NCBI GenBank assembly: GCA_963765555.1
Contig: CAVXWX010000012.1
Span: forward strand, 248,001-312,000
Length of the DNA stretch: 64,000 nt
Reading direction: 5' to 3'
Source: JL08 sp963765555
GTDB lineage: Bacteria > Pseudomonadota > Alphaproteobacteria > Rhodobacterales > Rhodobacteraceae
The notes under the pieces are model-generated. The model did no database searches and was not told the DNA's origin. It was given only the letters and a program-made list of their open reading frames with translations. Both the position numbers and the translations under genes were made by a program. Of the stretch, positions 17,462-26,566 are shown piece by piece; the stretch's first letter is position 1, and every line of letters starts with the position of its first letter.

Positions 17462-18448
17462 ATGTCTGATATTCTAAGCCTTGCGGCCAACAATCTGCTG
17501 TCCCCGATCATCCTGTCCTTTGCATTGGGTGTGGCGGCGTCACTTGCACGTTCGGACCTGAGCGTGCCCGAAGCGGCGGCCAAGGCGTTGTCGATCTACC
17601 TGTTGTTCGCAATCGGGTTCAAAGGCGGGGTCAGTGTTGCGGATCACGGGATCGACCTGACATTGGGCCTGTCGTTACTTGCGGGCATCGTGTTGTCTTT
17701 CATACTGCCGCTGGTGGCGTTTGCCCTGCTCAAGGTGATGAGCGGTCTTAGCCGGTTGGACGCGGCAGCGGTTGCGGCGCATTACGGGTCGATCTCGATC
17801 GTGACGTTCGTGGCAGCATCTTCGGTGCTGGAAAGCAGCGGAATCGCTGCCGAAGGATATATGGTGGCCGTTGCCGCCGCGATGGAAGCACCTGCGATCC
17901 TGTCGGCCTTGTGGCTGATATCGCGCGGCGGCGGAGAAAACGGAACGCAGCGCATGGACAGCGACCTGTGGCGCGAGATTCTGCTAAACGGGTCTATTGT
18001 TCTTCTGGTGGGCGCGTTCGCCATCGGGTGGGCCACGGGGCAGGACGGTCTGGCCGAGATCGACAGCTTTATTGTTGCGCCGTTCAAAGGCGTGTTGTGC
18101 CTGTTTTTGCTGGATATGGGCATCGTCGCAGGGCGTGGCCTGCGCGGGGGCAGTGGTGTGCTGCGGCCCGGCGTTCTGGCTTTTGGCATGCTGATGCCCC
18201 TGATCGGAAGCCTGTTCGGCCTGACGGCGGGCCTGTTGCTGGGCCTGTCCACAGGCGGGGTTGCCCTGTTTATGGTGCTGTCGGCATCCGCGTCCTACAT
18301 TGCGGTGCCCGCCGCCATGCGCGTGGCCCTGCCCGAAGCGAACCCGTCTGTTTATCTGACGCTGTCACTGGGCGTGACATTTCCCTTTAACCTGACCGTT
18401 GGCATCCCGCTTTATGTGGCCATCGCCAGCGCCATGACCGGAGGTTGA
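17462..18448 (+). CDS. sbtA: Sodium-dependent bicarbonate transporter SbtA family
   Basis: A 328-residue integral membrane protein with about ten helices in two inverted halves. It shows the SbtA-type motifs LSPIILSFALGVAASLARSD (residues 13-32), HYGSISIVTFVAAS and EAPAILSALWL. SbtA proteins of cyanobacteria import bicarbonate with sodium. Many heterotrophic proteobacteria carry homologues whose substrate is presumed, not proven, to be bicarbonate. Here the neighbours, carbonic anhydrase upstream and a PII-like SbtB three bases downstream, support that reading. It is probably co-transcribed with both. Confidence 0.88.
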   Translation: MSDILSLAANNLLSPIILSFALGVAASLARSDLSVPEAAAKALSIYLLFAIGFKGGVSVADHGIDLTLGLSLLAGIVLSFILPLVAFALLKVMSGLSRLDAAAVAAHYGSISIVTFVAASSVLESSGIAAEGYMVAVAAAMEAPAILSALWLISRGGGENGTQRMDSDLWREILLNGSIVLLVGAFAIGWATGQDGLAEIDSFIVAPFKGVLCLFLLDMGIVAGRGLRGGSGVLRPGVLAFGMLMPLIGSLFGLTAGLLLGLSTGGVALFMVLSASASYIAVPAAMRVALPEANPSVYLTLSLGVTFPFNLTVGIPLYVAIASAMTGG

Positions 18449-18451
18449 CCA

Positions 18452-18763
18452 ATGCAGACCCACAAAGCCAAACGTGTGGAAATCACGATCGAATTGATCA
18501 TGCAGCGCCGCCTGACCGATGCTCTGACCAAAGCGGGGGTGACTGGATATTCGGTATTGCCGGTTTTGGGTGGATCAGGGCGGTCGGGCGAATGGAGTAG
18601 GTCCGGTCAGGTCAGCCGCGCCAGTGGTATGGTGCAGGTGGTCTGCATGATCCGGCCCGACAGACTGGATGGCCTGCTTGAAGCGGCCTTTGCCGTTGTG
18701 GAACGTCACATCGGTGTGGTCAGCGTTGTGGATTGCGAAGTGTTAAGGGCAGAGCGTTTCTGA
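18452..18763 (+). CDS. sbtB: SbtB-like PII signalling protein
   Basis: A 103-residue PII-like protein with the ferredoxin-like order KRVEITIELIMQRRLTDALT, a long T-loop (GGSGRSGEWSRSGQVS, about residues 40-55) and RPDRLDGLLEAAF, ending VVSVVDCEVLRAERF. In cyanobacteria SbtB binds cAMP or adenine nucleotides and gates SbtA through the T-loop. The gene starts three bases after the sbtA stop, as expected for a dedicated partner. It lacks the C-terminal CGPxGC redox loop of some cyanobacterial SbtB proteins. The assignment is supported by context as much as by sequence. Confidence 0.82.
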   Translation: MQTHKAKRVEITIELIMQRRLTDALTKAGVTGYSVLPVLGGSGRSGEWSRSGQVSRASGMVQVVCMIRPDRLDGLLEAAFAVVERHIGVVSVVDCEVLRAERF

Positions 18764-18793
18764 CCCGCCCTTAGACTTTTTGGGGGGTTTGCC

Positions 18794-18952
18794 TTACTGC
18801 TGGCAGGCCGGATAGTTCGCAATATCCGCTTCTGAAACGTCAACCGGGCAAACATCGGTGATCGGTGTGCCTTGCAGGTCTGCTTCGGTCGTGTAGCCAT
18901 CGTCGCAGGCGGCAAGAAGCGGCAAAAGTGCTAGAAATGCGATTTTTTTCAC
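18794..18952 (-). CDS. Small lipoprotein
   Basis: A 52-residue protein with a clear lipoprotein signal (KKIAFLALLPLLAAC, lipid-modified Cys15) followed by an acidic segment with two further cysteines. I chose the GTG start at 18952 because AGGGA stands about nine bases upstream and it gives a normal signal peptide. No function can be assigned. It is convergent with sbtB and lies downstream of asd's 3' end. Confidence 0.7.
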   Translation of the reverse strand: MKKIAFLALLPLLAACDDGYTTEADLQGTPITDVCPVDVSEADIANYPACQQ

Positions 18953-19103
18953 TGGATTTTCCCTTTTGTAAAACAACCACTCAACGATAGCGCGATTGAT
19001 GGAAATGTGAACCCTGAGGGTGCCCCAAGGTTCAATCCCTTCGTCTGCCCAAGCCATGGGCAGGTCCAGTATACGGTCCAGTTCGCAAAAAACCCCGCGC
19101 TGC

Positions 19104-20126
19104 TTAGCCCTTTTTCAGAACCCGCGTGCCCAGTGTTTCCGCGATTTGAACCGCGTTCAGCGCCGCGCCCTTGCGCAGGTTGTCGCTGACGCACCACAGG
19201 TTCAGACCGTTATCAATCGTGCTGTCCTGACGGATGCGGCTGATAAAGGTCGCATAATCGCCGACACATTCCACCGGCGTGACATATCCGCCGTCTTCGC
19301 GTTTATCGATCACCATAACACCGGGGGCTTCGCGCAGGATATCGCGGGCTTCGTTTTCGTCCAGAAACTCTTCGAATTCGATGTTCACGGCTTCGGAGTG
19401 GCCAACAAATACCGGCACACGCACACAGGTTGCCGTGACTTTGATCGACGGGTCGACGATCTTTTTGGTTTCAGCAACCATCTTCCATTCTTCTTTGGTT
19501 TCACCGCTGTCCATGAACACATCGATATGCGGGATCACGTTAAACGCGATCTGCTTGGTGAATTTCTTGGCGGGCTTGTCATCAACCGGGTTGTAGATCG
19601 ATTTTGTCTGGTCCCACAATTCGTCGATGCCCTCCTTGCCGGCACCGGATACCGATTGATAGGTCGACACGACAACACGTTTGATTTTCGCGCGGTCATG
19701 CAACGGTTTGAGCGCGACAACCATTTGGGCGGTCGAACAGTTGGGGTTGGCGATGATATTCTTTTTCGAATACCCCATGATCGCGTCCGGGTTCACTTCT
19801 GGCACGATCAGCGGAACATCGGGATCGTAACGGTAAAGCGACGAATTATCGATCACGATACATCCCGCTGCCGCGGATTTGGGCGCATAGGTTTTGGTGG
19901 CCTCCGATCCGACGGCGAACAACGCCATATCCCATCCGGCAAAGTCGAACGTATCCAGATCCTTGGTCTTGAGCGTCTTGTCGCCAAAGCTGACTTCGGT
20001 GCCGATTGATTTGCGCGATGCCAGAACGGCAATCTCGTCAATCGGGAACTGGCGTTCAGCCAGAATGTTCAGCATTTCGCGGCCCACATTGCCTGTGGCG
20101 CCAACGACAACGACGCGATAACCCAT
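19104..20126 (-). CDS. asd: Aspartate-semialdehyde dehydrogenase
   Basis: A 340-residue NADPH-dependent enzyme that converts aspartyl-phosphate to aspartate semialdehyde, the branch point to lysine/diaminopimelate, threonine and methionine. The nucleotide-binding start VVVVGATGNVGREML and the active-site Cys130 in NPNCSTAQM are visible. The length is normal. It appears to be a single gene, with an MFS carrier upstream on the same strand. Confidence 0.97.
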   Translation of the reverse strand: MGYRVVVVGATGNVGREMLNILAERQFPIDEIAVLASRKSIGTEVSFGDKTLKTKDLDTFDFAGWDMALFAVGSEATKTYAPKSAAAGCIVIDNSSLYRYDPDVPLIVPEVNPDAIMGYSKKNIIANPNCSTAQMVVALKPLHDRAKIKRVVVSTYQSVSGAGKEGIDELWDQTKSIYNPVDDKPAKKFTKQIAFNVIPHIDVFMDSGETKEEWKMVAETKKIVDPSIKVTATCVRVPVFVGHSEAVNIEFEEFLDENEARDILREAPGVMVIDKREDGGYVTPVECVGDYATFISRIRQDSTIDNGLNLWCVSDNLRKGAALNAVQIAETLGTRVLKKG

Positions 20127-20198
20127 GATTGTTCTCCAGATAGGTCAGAGGTGCTGGCGTCTCTTATCCCCAACTTCGACGGTGTGAAAGGGGGCGCG

Positions 20199-21371
20199 TC
20201 AATCTTTGGCGTCGCGGCTGAACAGATAGATCAGAACACCCAGCAGAACGGATAGCCCGAAAAAGGCAAAAATCGCTGCATATCCGGTTTCGGGAATGTC
20301 GCCCTGAAACTGTGTATGCAACCGCCCCGATGCAAACTGCATGACCGCCGCCCCGCCAATCCCGAACAGGTTCATCAGCGTTACGCCACGCCCCATAAGA
20401 TGGGCGGGAAAGAACGCGCGCGCATGGGCGATCATCACCGGAAAGGATGCCCCGAGCAGCCCCAGAAAAGCCAGCAGAACAATTGCAAGCGCAACGCCAG
20501 AACCTGCAAAGAACGCAAGGGCCAGACACACAAGACCGCAGCCCAGATTGCCCAGCAGGATCACGCCTTTTTGCGTGCCGAATATCCGATCCAGCGGGCC
20601 GTATAAAAGCGTGCCCGCAATCATCGCACACCCCATCACCAGCGTGGCCTGTCCGACCTGTCCGGTATCCATGCCATACACATCACTCAGGTAGGGGCCA
20701 ATCCACAGTCCGCGCACAGCACCGGACGGGGCAAAGTTGAAAAACATCAGCGGAAAAATCGGCCACAATGCCGGAATACGGAACAGATCGCGCAACGATC
20801 CTTTGACATCCTGTTCCAGCGCGGGCGGGTCTTTGACCAACAGGAACACCCCGATTGCGATCACGCTGGCAATGCCGGCCAGCCCCATCAATGCCGCGCG
20901 CCAGCCGATGGTTTCGGCGGCCCAAGCCATTGGATAGGACGCTACCAGATTGCCAACTGATCCAACGCCGATCATGACGGCCCCCAAAGTCGCAAACTGG
21001 CGCGCCGGAAACTGACGCGCGAAAATGTAATAGGAGGCCATCAAGAGCGGGGCGCACCCGATCCCGATCAGACCCATCGCCACATTGATATGCAGCGGTG
21101 TTGTTGCCATCGCAAACAGAAGTGCGCCACCACCGCCCCCGATCAGCAACAGAGATGACGCAGTGCGCCGTGGCCCGAATTTGTCCAAAGCCCACCCAAT
21201 CGGGATTTGCATTGCTGCAAATGTCAGAAACCACAGCCCCGACGCCACCGCCAGATCATCCGGTCCTGCACCGACATCCTGCTGCAGCACAGTGCTGAGA
21301 ACAGCAAGAAACGCTCTGAAAAACTGGCTGAGCACATAGGCGCAGCACAGCAGGATCAATCCGGCAATCAT
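20199..21371 (-). CDS. MFS transporter
   Basis: A carrier of about 390 residues with twelve predicted helices. It has an MFS loop-2/3 region (PIGWALDKFGPRRTASSLLL) and a matching second half. I chose ATG 21371 (MIAGLILLCCAYVLSQFFRA) because relatives begin at the first helix; an upstream ATG at 21407 would add twelve charged residues. The substrate is unknown. It is divergent from the DUF3095 gene. Confidence 0.85.
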   Translation of the reverse strand: MIAGLILLCCAYVLSQFFRAFLAVLSTVLQQDVGAGPDDLAVASGLWFLTFAAMQIPIGWALDKFGPRRTASSLLLIGGGGGALLFAMATTPLHINVAMGLIGIGCAPLLMASYYIFARQFPARQFATLGAVMIGVGSVGNLVASYPMAWAAETIGWRAALMGLAGIASVIAIGVFLLVKDPPALEQDVKGSLRDLFRIPALWPIFPLMFFNFAPSGAVRGLWIGPYLSDVYGMDTGQVGQATLVMGCAMIAGTLLYGPLDRIFGTQKGVILLGNLGCGLVCLALAFFAGSGVALAIVLLAFLGLLGASFPVMIAHARAFFPAHLMGRGVTLMNLFGIGGAAVMQFASGRLHTQFQGDIPETGYAAIFAFFGLSVLLGVLIYLFSRDAKD

Positions 21372-21503
21372 TCTGTATTCCCCAAACGTGTCGCGCTTGC
21401 GTGCCATAGGGCGCACCCTTGCGCAAGACACGGATATGCGGTCACTGTCGTTTCAGCGCGACCCCGTTTCGACCGCGCGCGCGATCTGATGACAGGCCAT
21501 GCC
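21372..21503. promoter_or_regulatory. Divergent gap, MFS transporter / DUF3095 gene
   Basis: A gap of about 130 bases carrying the promoters of two divergent genes. No recognisable boxes or operators. Confidence 0.3.
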
Positions 21504-22643
21504 ATGAATGCTGCCGATTTTTATGAAACGCTGCCTCGGATCGACCGGTTTGCCGATCTGTCGGACCTGTCCTGTTATCACAGCCTGCCGCGGGATTGGG
21601 CAGTTGGGGTTGCAGACATTCAGGGATCAACACAGGCGATTGCCGATGGCCGATACAAGACCGTCAACATGGTCGGCGCGGCGGTGATTTCGGCCCAGAT
21701 CAATCAAATGGCGGGCCGCGCCTTTCCCTACGTGTTCGGCGGCGATGGCGCGGCCTTTGCCGTTGGTCCGGCCGATCAGGCAAGCGCGGCGCTGGCGTTG
21801 TCGGCGGTTCGGCAGTGGGCCATGGATGAATTCGCCATAACGCTGCGCGTTGCATTGGTGCCGGTGCGTGACATTCTGGCGGCGGGGCTGGCGATCAAAG
21901 TGGCGCGGTTTCGGGCGGCACGCGATGTCGATTATGCCATGTTCAGCGGTGGTGGTGTGTCTTGGGCCGAAACGCAGATGAAATCCGGCAGATACACGCT
22001 GCCCGAGGCGCAGGTCGGCGCAACACCGGATCTGACAGGGTTGTCATGCCGCTGGTCGCCGGTGCGCGCCCGAAACGGCACAATTGTGTCGCTTGTCCTG
22101 AACAGTGCCAAAGGGGCTGATCCGCAAGCGTACAAGGCGGTTGTGCAGGATATCATCGCCCTGACCAGCCGGCTTGATCGCGGTGGCCATCCGATCCCGA
22201 ATGCCGGCCCCGATGCATCCTGGCCGCCCCACGGTGTCACGCTTGAGGCACACGCGCGCCATGGCACCAACCCGATCAACTCAACCCGGCGCAAAATTCT
22301 GTTTGAAACTTTCGTGGCGTGGGTTCTGATCAAAACCGGCCTGAAGATTGGCGGGTTCGATGCCCGCCACTACGCCCGTACCGTCGGGCAGAACGCGGAT
22401 TTCCGCAAATTTGATGACGGGTTGAAAATGACACTGGATTGCGATGCCGATACCCTGGCCGCATTGCAAGAAAGGCTGGGCATGGCGCGTGATACTGGCA
22501 TCATCCAATTTGGTCTGTTCCAGCAGGATCAGGCAATGATGACCTGCATTGTGCCGTCCATCCTGACGGATGATCACCTGCATTTCGTGGATGGCGCATC
22601 GGGCGGGTATACGCAAGCGGCGGCCCAGATCAAGTTGGGCTGA
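21504..22643 (+). CDS. DUF3095 family protein (adenylate-cyclase-like)
   Basis: A protein of about 379 residues of the DUF3095 family. The N-terminal half, with GVADIQGSTQAIADGRYKTV and PYVFGGDGAAFAV, looks like a nucleotide-cyclase fold (the GGDGA segment and the preceding metal-binding Asp in VADIQGST). The C-terminal half is family-specific. Some relatives are annotated as adenylate cyclases, but activity is unproven. I chose ATG 21504, with ACAGG about seven bases upstream; ATG 21489 is an alternative. The frame upstream to 21207 is antisense to the MFS gene and is not coding. Confidence 0.82.
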   Translation: MNAADFYETLPRIDRFADLSDLSCYHSLPRDWAVGVADIQGSTQAIADGRYKTVNMVGAAVISAQINQMAGRAFPYVFGGDGAAFAVGPADQASAALALSAVRQWAMDEFAITLRVALVPVRDILAAGLAIKVARFRAARDVDYAMFSGGGVSWAETQMKSGRYTLPEAQVGATPDLTGLSCRWSPVRARNGTIVSLVLNSAKGADPQAYKAVVQDIIALTSRLDRGGHPIPNAGPDASWPPHGVTLEAHARHGTNPINSTRRKILFETFVAWVLIKTGLKIGGFDARHYARTVGQNADFRKFDDGLKMTLDCDADTLAALQERLGMARDTGIIQFGLFQQDQAMMTCIVPSILTDDHLHFVDGASGGYTQAAAQIKLG

Positions 22644-22650
22644 CGGCCCG

Positions 22651-23418
22651 CTAAGATTTCCATTTTTTCGCGGTGTCCCGTGCGGTTTGTGCCAGCATCA
22701 CCACATCAATACCCACGGCGACAAACTGCGCCCCGACATGCAGGTATTGCCGCGTGAAATCGTCGTTCAGCGACAGGATGCCCGGTGCCTTGCCTGCAGC
22801 CCTGATCTTTTCCAGCGCACCCAGAATAACCGCTTGCACTTCGGGGGCGGCGCTGTTGCCGCCGAACCCCATATCAGCGGCCAGATCGGCGGGGCCGATA
22901 AATACGCCGTCGATGCCGTCAACCGCCAGAATATCATCCAGCGCGGCGATACCCGCCTTGGTTTCGACCTGCACCAGCAGACAGATTTGCGCATTGGCCG
23001 TTTCCACGTAATCGGACACGCTGGAAAACCGCGTGGCCCGCGCCAGTGCCGCCCCAACGCCGCGTACACCTTCGGGCGCATAACGGCAGGCCTGCACCAG
23101 ATCGCATGCCTGCTGCGCAGTGTCGACCATTGGTACCAGTACGGTTTGCGCCCCGACATCCAGCACCTGTTTGATCATCCACGTTTCGCCAATCGGAACC
23201 CGGACAACCGGATGTGACGGCGACGGTTCCAGTGCGATCAACTGGTCGCTGATCGACCGGATATCGTTGGGGGCATGTTCGCCATCGATCACCAGCCAGT
23301 CAAATCCGGCCGTACTCATGATGTCGGCGGCGTACCCGTCGGCAAATCCCATCCAGCATCCGATCTGGGTTTTCCCGTCTTTCAAGGCCGCCTTGAACGT
23401 GTTTACGGGTGCGCTCAT
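22651..23418 (-). CDS. HpcH/HpaI aldolase family protein
   Basis: A 255-residue class II aldolase of the 2-oxo-acid type. It carries the motifs WLVIDGEHAPND, VQVETKAGI (the metal-binding Glu region) and FIGPADLAADMG. Members cleave 4-hydroxy-2-oxo acids to pyruvate plus an aldehyde. I chose ATG 23418 (MSAPVNTFKAAL). It follows glpK by 38 bases on the same strand and may be co-transcribed with the glycerol genes. The exact substrate is not determined by sequence. Confidence 0.88.
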   Translation of the reverse strand: MSAPVNTFKAALKDGKTQIGCWMGFADGYAADIMSTAGFDWLVIDGEHAPNDIRSISDQLIALEPSPSHPVVRVPIGETWMIKQVLDVGAQTVLVPMVDTAQQACDLVQACRYAPEGVRGVGAALARATRFSSVSDYVETANAQICLLVQVETKAGIAALDDILAVDGIDGVFIGPADLAADMGFGGNSAAPEVQAVILGALEKIRAAGKAPGILSLNDDFTRQYLHVGAQFVAVGIDVVMLAQTARDTAKKWKS

Positions 23419-23456
23419 CTGATATCCTTTGACTGTTTTGGTTGGGTATCGGGCGG

Positions 23457-24959
23457 TCAAATCCCAGACACATCAACCGACAATGTGGCTGCCACGGCAC
23501 TTTTCCATGCGCTGTAGCGTGTGGCGCGCTTTTGCGCCTCCATCTTTGGCGTAAACTGGCGTTCCCGTGCCCATGTTGCCGCAAACCCAGCCAGATCGGG
23601 ATACACCCCGGCCTGCATACCCGCCAGCCACGCCGCCCCAAGGGCCGTGGTTTCAACGCCTTGGGGCCGGTCCACAGGTGCATCCAGAATGTCGGACAGA
23701 AACTGCATGGCCCAATCATTGGCCGACAATCCACCATCGACGCGCAGCACAGGGGATGCGCCTTCATCGGGCCAGTCGGCCTGCATCGCTTCCAACAGAT
23801 CGCGGGTTTGATAGCCGACGCTTTGCAACGTGGCGCGGGCAAATTCCGCCGGGCCGGAATTGCGGGTCAACCCGTACACGGCCCCGCGACATTCGGCGTT
23901 CCAATAGGGCGCGCCCAATCCGGTAAAGGCCGGGACCAGAATGACGTTTTGCGCCGGATCGGCCTGATCGGCCAATTCGGCTGTGTGGGCGCTGTGCGCT
24001 ATCACGCCCAGCCCGTCGCGCAGCCATTGTACGGCGGCACCGGCAACAAAAATCGACCCTTCCAGCGCATAGGTCGGCACACCGTCAAACTGGTAGGCCA
24101 CCGTTGTCAGCAGGCGGTTTTGCGATGTTACAGGGGCATTGCCCGTATTCAAAAGGGCAAAACATCCGGTCCCGTATGTGGCCTTGATCATGCCCGGTTC
24201 GAAACAGGCCTGCCCGATCGTTGCCGCCTGCTGATCCCCCGCAACCCCAAGAATGGGAATCTCTGCCCCGAAATGTGCAGTCTGTGCTTTGCCGAAATCT
24301 GCTGCGCAATCGCGCACGTCAGGCAGCATTTGCATCGGAATATCAAGCAGGTTGCAAATCTCGTCGCTCCACCGGCCTTGTCGAATGTCATACAGCAACG
24401 TGCGCGAAGCATTGGTTGCATCGGTTGCATGCACCGCGCCGCCTGTCAGATGCCAGATCAGAAAACTGTCAACGGTTCCGAACAGCAGGTTCCCGTCCCG
24501 CGCCCGCGCGCGGGCATCGGGATAGGTGTCCAACACCCATTTCAACTTGGTTCCTGAAAAATACGGGTCCAGCAACAGGCCCGTCTGCTGCGTGATCATC
24601 GGTTCGTGGCCTGCGGCGCGCAGTTCGGCACAAAGCGGTGCTGTGCGCCTGTCCTGCCAGACAATCGCATTGTGCAGGGCCTGACCGGTCTGCGCATCCC
24701 ACACAACAGTCGTTTCGCGCTGGTTCGTGATGCCGATGGCGGCAATATCATCTGCGCCTAGGTTCGCATTCGCCAGCGCGTCGCGGCAGGTGGACAGCAC
24801 TGTCGTCCACAAATCATCCGCCACATGTTCCACCCAGCCGGAGGCCGGAAAATGCTGTTCGAATTCCTTTTGGGCCGATGCAACGGGGTGCATGTCCGCA
24901 TCAAAAATAATTGCGCGGGTCGATGTCGTACCCTGATCAATCGCCAGAATATGTGTCAT
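23457..24959 (-). CDS. glpK: Glycerol kinase
   Basis: A 500-residue FGGY-family kinase that phosphorylates glycerol with ATP. The N-terminal ATP/substrate motif is AIDQGTTSTRAIIFD (residues 6-20), and the family signatures YFSGTKLKWVLD and GGLSANDWAMQFLSDIL are present. ATG 24959 overlaps the stop of glpD by ATGA, which fixes the start and shows translational coupling with the next enzyme of the pathway. I see no glycerol transporter in the window. Confidence 0.97.
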   Translation of the reverse strand: MTHILAIDQGTTSTRAIIFDADMHPVASAQKEFEQHFPASGWVEHVADDLWTTVLSTCRDALANANLGADDIAAIGITNQRETTVVWDAQTGQALHNAIVWQDRRTAPLCAELRAAGHEPMITQQTGLLLDPYFSGTKLKWVLDTYPDARARARDGNLLFGTVDSFLIWHLTGGAVHATDATNASRTLLYDIRQGRWSDEICNLLDIPMQMLPDVRDCAADFGKAQTAHFGAEIPILGVAGDQQAATIGQACFEPGMIKATYGTGCFALLNTGNAPVTSQNRLLTTVAYQFDGVPTYALEGSIFVAGAAVQWLRDGLGVIAHSAHTAELADQADPAQNVILVPAFTGLGAPYWNAECRGAVYGLTRNSGPAEFARATLQSVGYQTRDLLEAMQADWPDEGASPVLRVDGGLSANDWAMQFLSDILDAPVDRPQGVETTALGAAWLAGMQAGVYPDLAGFAATWARERQFTPKMEAQKRATRYSAWKSAVAATLSVDVSGI

Positions 24960-26530
24960 GTGCCGACCTTCTCTGCCATCCATTGGCGCAATGCCGAAAT
25001 CTCGTCAGCGGTCATCCTCAGCCCCAGTTTGGACCGCCGCCAGATCACGTCCTCGGCGGTTTGCGCATATTCATGTTGCATCAGCCATGTCACCTCGCGC
25101 TCTGTCAAATCGGCCCCGAAGCTGCGACCCAGATCCTGCTCAGATCCGACCCCTGCCAGCAGGGTCTCCGCGTCGGTCCCGTAGGCGCGGATCAGGCGTT
25201 GCGCCCACCGCGGCGTCAGGAAAGGATAGGCCTGCATCAGATGATCGATCAAGGCCTGCACACCGTCCACCGGAAAATCCCCGCCGGGCAAAGGCACACC
25301 CGCCGTCCACGCTTTGCTGTCGGGGTCGATTTTGGCCAGCACCTGTTGTGACAGCTTGCGATAGGTGGTGATTTTGCCGCCAAACACATTCAACAGCGGC
25401 GCGCCGTTGGTATCCAGCTGCAACACGTAATCGCGCGTGGCTGCAGTGGCGGATGCAGCACCGTCATCATAAAGCGGGCGCACACCCGAATAGGTCCACA
25501 CCACATCATCCATCGTCACGGGTGTTTTGAAATACTCGGACGCGAACCGGCACAGATATTCGGCCTCTTGCGGTGTACATTCCGGTTTGGTGGACGGATC
25601 GGGATGATCCGCGTCGGTGGTTCCGATCAGGGTAAAATCAGTTTCGTAAGGAATGGCAAAAATGATCCGCCCGTCAGTGCCCTGAAAGAAATAGCATTTG
25701 CCGTGATCAAACAGGGACCGCGTTACAATATGGCTGCCCCGCACAAGGCGCACGGTATCCTTGGCATTCTGGCGCAGGACACCGTGCAGAATATCGGCCA
25801 CCCACGGCCCGCCCGCGTTCACCAGCGTCCGGGCCTGATGTGTGGCCCCGTCATCGGTTGTGATGGTCCACAGGTCAGCCTTGCGCTCTGCGCTGACGAC
25901 CTTTGTGCGCGTCAGTATGTCGGCCCCGCGCTGCTCTGCATCGCGCGCGTTCAGAACAACAAGGCGCGCATCTTCGACCCAGCAATCGGAATATTCATAA
26001 GCCTTTTCAAAGCGGTCCTGCAGCGGTGCACCTTCGGGCGTTCCGACCAGCGACAGGGTGCGTGTAGCGGGCAATATCTTGCGCCCCCCCAGATGATCAT
26101 ACAGGAACAGCCCCAGCCGGATCAGCCAGGCAGGCCGCCGCCCGCGCATCCACGGCATGACAACCGACAAAAGCCGCGAGGTTGGTGTATCGCTTTCGAA
26201 CCGCATGTCGCGGTGATAGGGCAATACAAACCGCATCGGCCACGAAATATGCGGCATCGCGCGCAACAGAACCTCGCGCTCTTGCAAGGCGGACCGCACC
26301 AGACCGAATTCAAAAAATTCAAGATACCGCAAACCGCCATGAAACAGCTTTGTCGACGCCGAAGACGTCGCCCCGCCCAGATCGTCCATTTCGGCCAGCG
26401 TGACGGATAAACCACGCCCCGCGGCATCACGGGCAATTCCGCAGCCATTGATGCCGCCGCCGATGATAAAGACATCCTTGATTGTGCTGTTCCGGGTCAA
26501 TTTCGGAGGTTCCCAAAGTGTTTTTGTCAC
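24956..26530 (-). CDS. glpD: Glycerol-3-phosphate dehydrogenase (aerobic type)
   Basis: A 524-residue FAD enzyme that oxidises glycerol-3-phosphate to dihydroxyacetone phosphate and passes electrons to the quinone pool at the inner membrane. The FAD motif IIGGGINGCGIARDA is at about residues 22-36, and GGATSSASTKLFHGGLRYLE is the family signature. The C-terminal domain of GlpD is complete. The only start in the track is GTG 26530; a TTG ten codons further on is possible because the dinucleotide-binding strand begins just after it. It is coupled to glpK by ATGA. Confidence 0.95.
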   Translation of the reverse strand: MTKTLWEPPKLTRNSTIKDVFIIGGGINGCGIARDAAGRGLSVTLAEMDDLGGATSSASTKLFHGGLRYLEFFEFGLVRSALQEREVLLRAMPHISWPMRFVLPYHRDMRFESDTPTSRLLSVVMPWMRGRRPAWLIRLGLFLYDHLGGRKILPATRTLSLVGTPEGAPLQDRFEKAYEYSDCWVEDARLVVLNARDAEQRGADILTRTKVVSAERKADLWTITTDDGATHQARTLVNAGGPWVADILHGVLRQNAKDTVRLVRGSHIVTRSLFDHGKCYFFQGTDGRIIFAIPYETDFTLIGTTDADHPDPSTKPECTPQEAEYLCRFASEYFKTPVTMDDVVWTYSGVRPLYDDGAASATAATRDYVLQLDTNGAPLLNVFGGKITTYRKLSQQVLAKIDPDSKAWTAGVPLPGGDFPVDGVQALIDHLMQAYPFLTPRWAQRLIRAYGTDAETLLAGVGSEQDLGRSFGADLTEREVTWLMQHEYAQTAEDVIWRRSKLGLRMTADEISALRQWMAEKVGT

Positions 26531-26566
26531 GCCCGACTTTACCGGGACCGCACAGGAATGAAATAG

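Noticed and set aside
21207..21503. Extended N-terminus of the DUF3095 frame
   Set aside because: It overlaps the divergent MFS gene in antisense and is not similar to the family.
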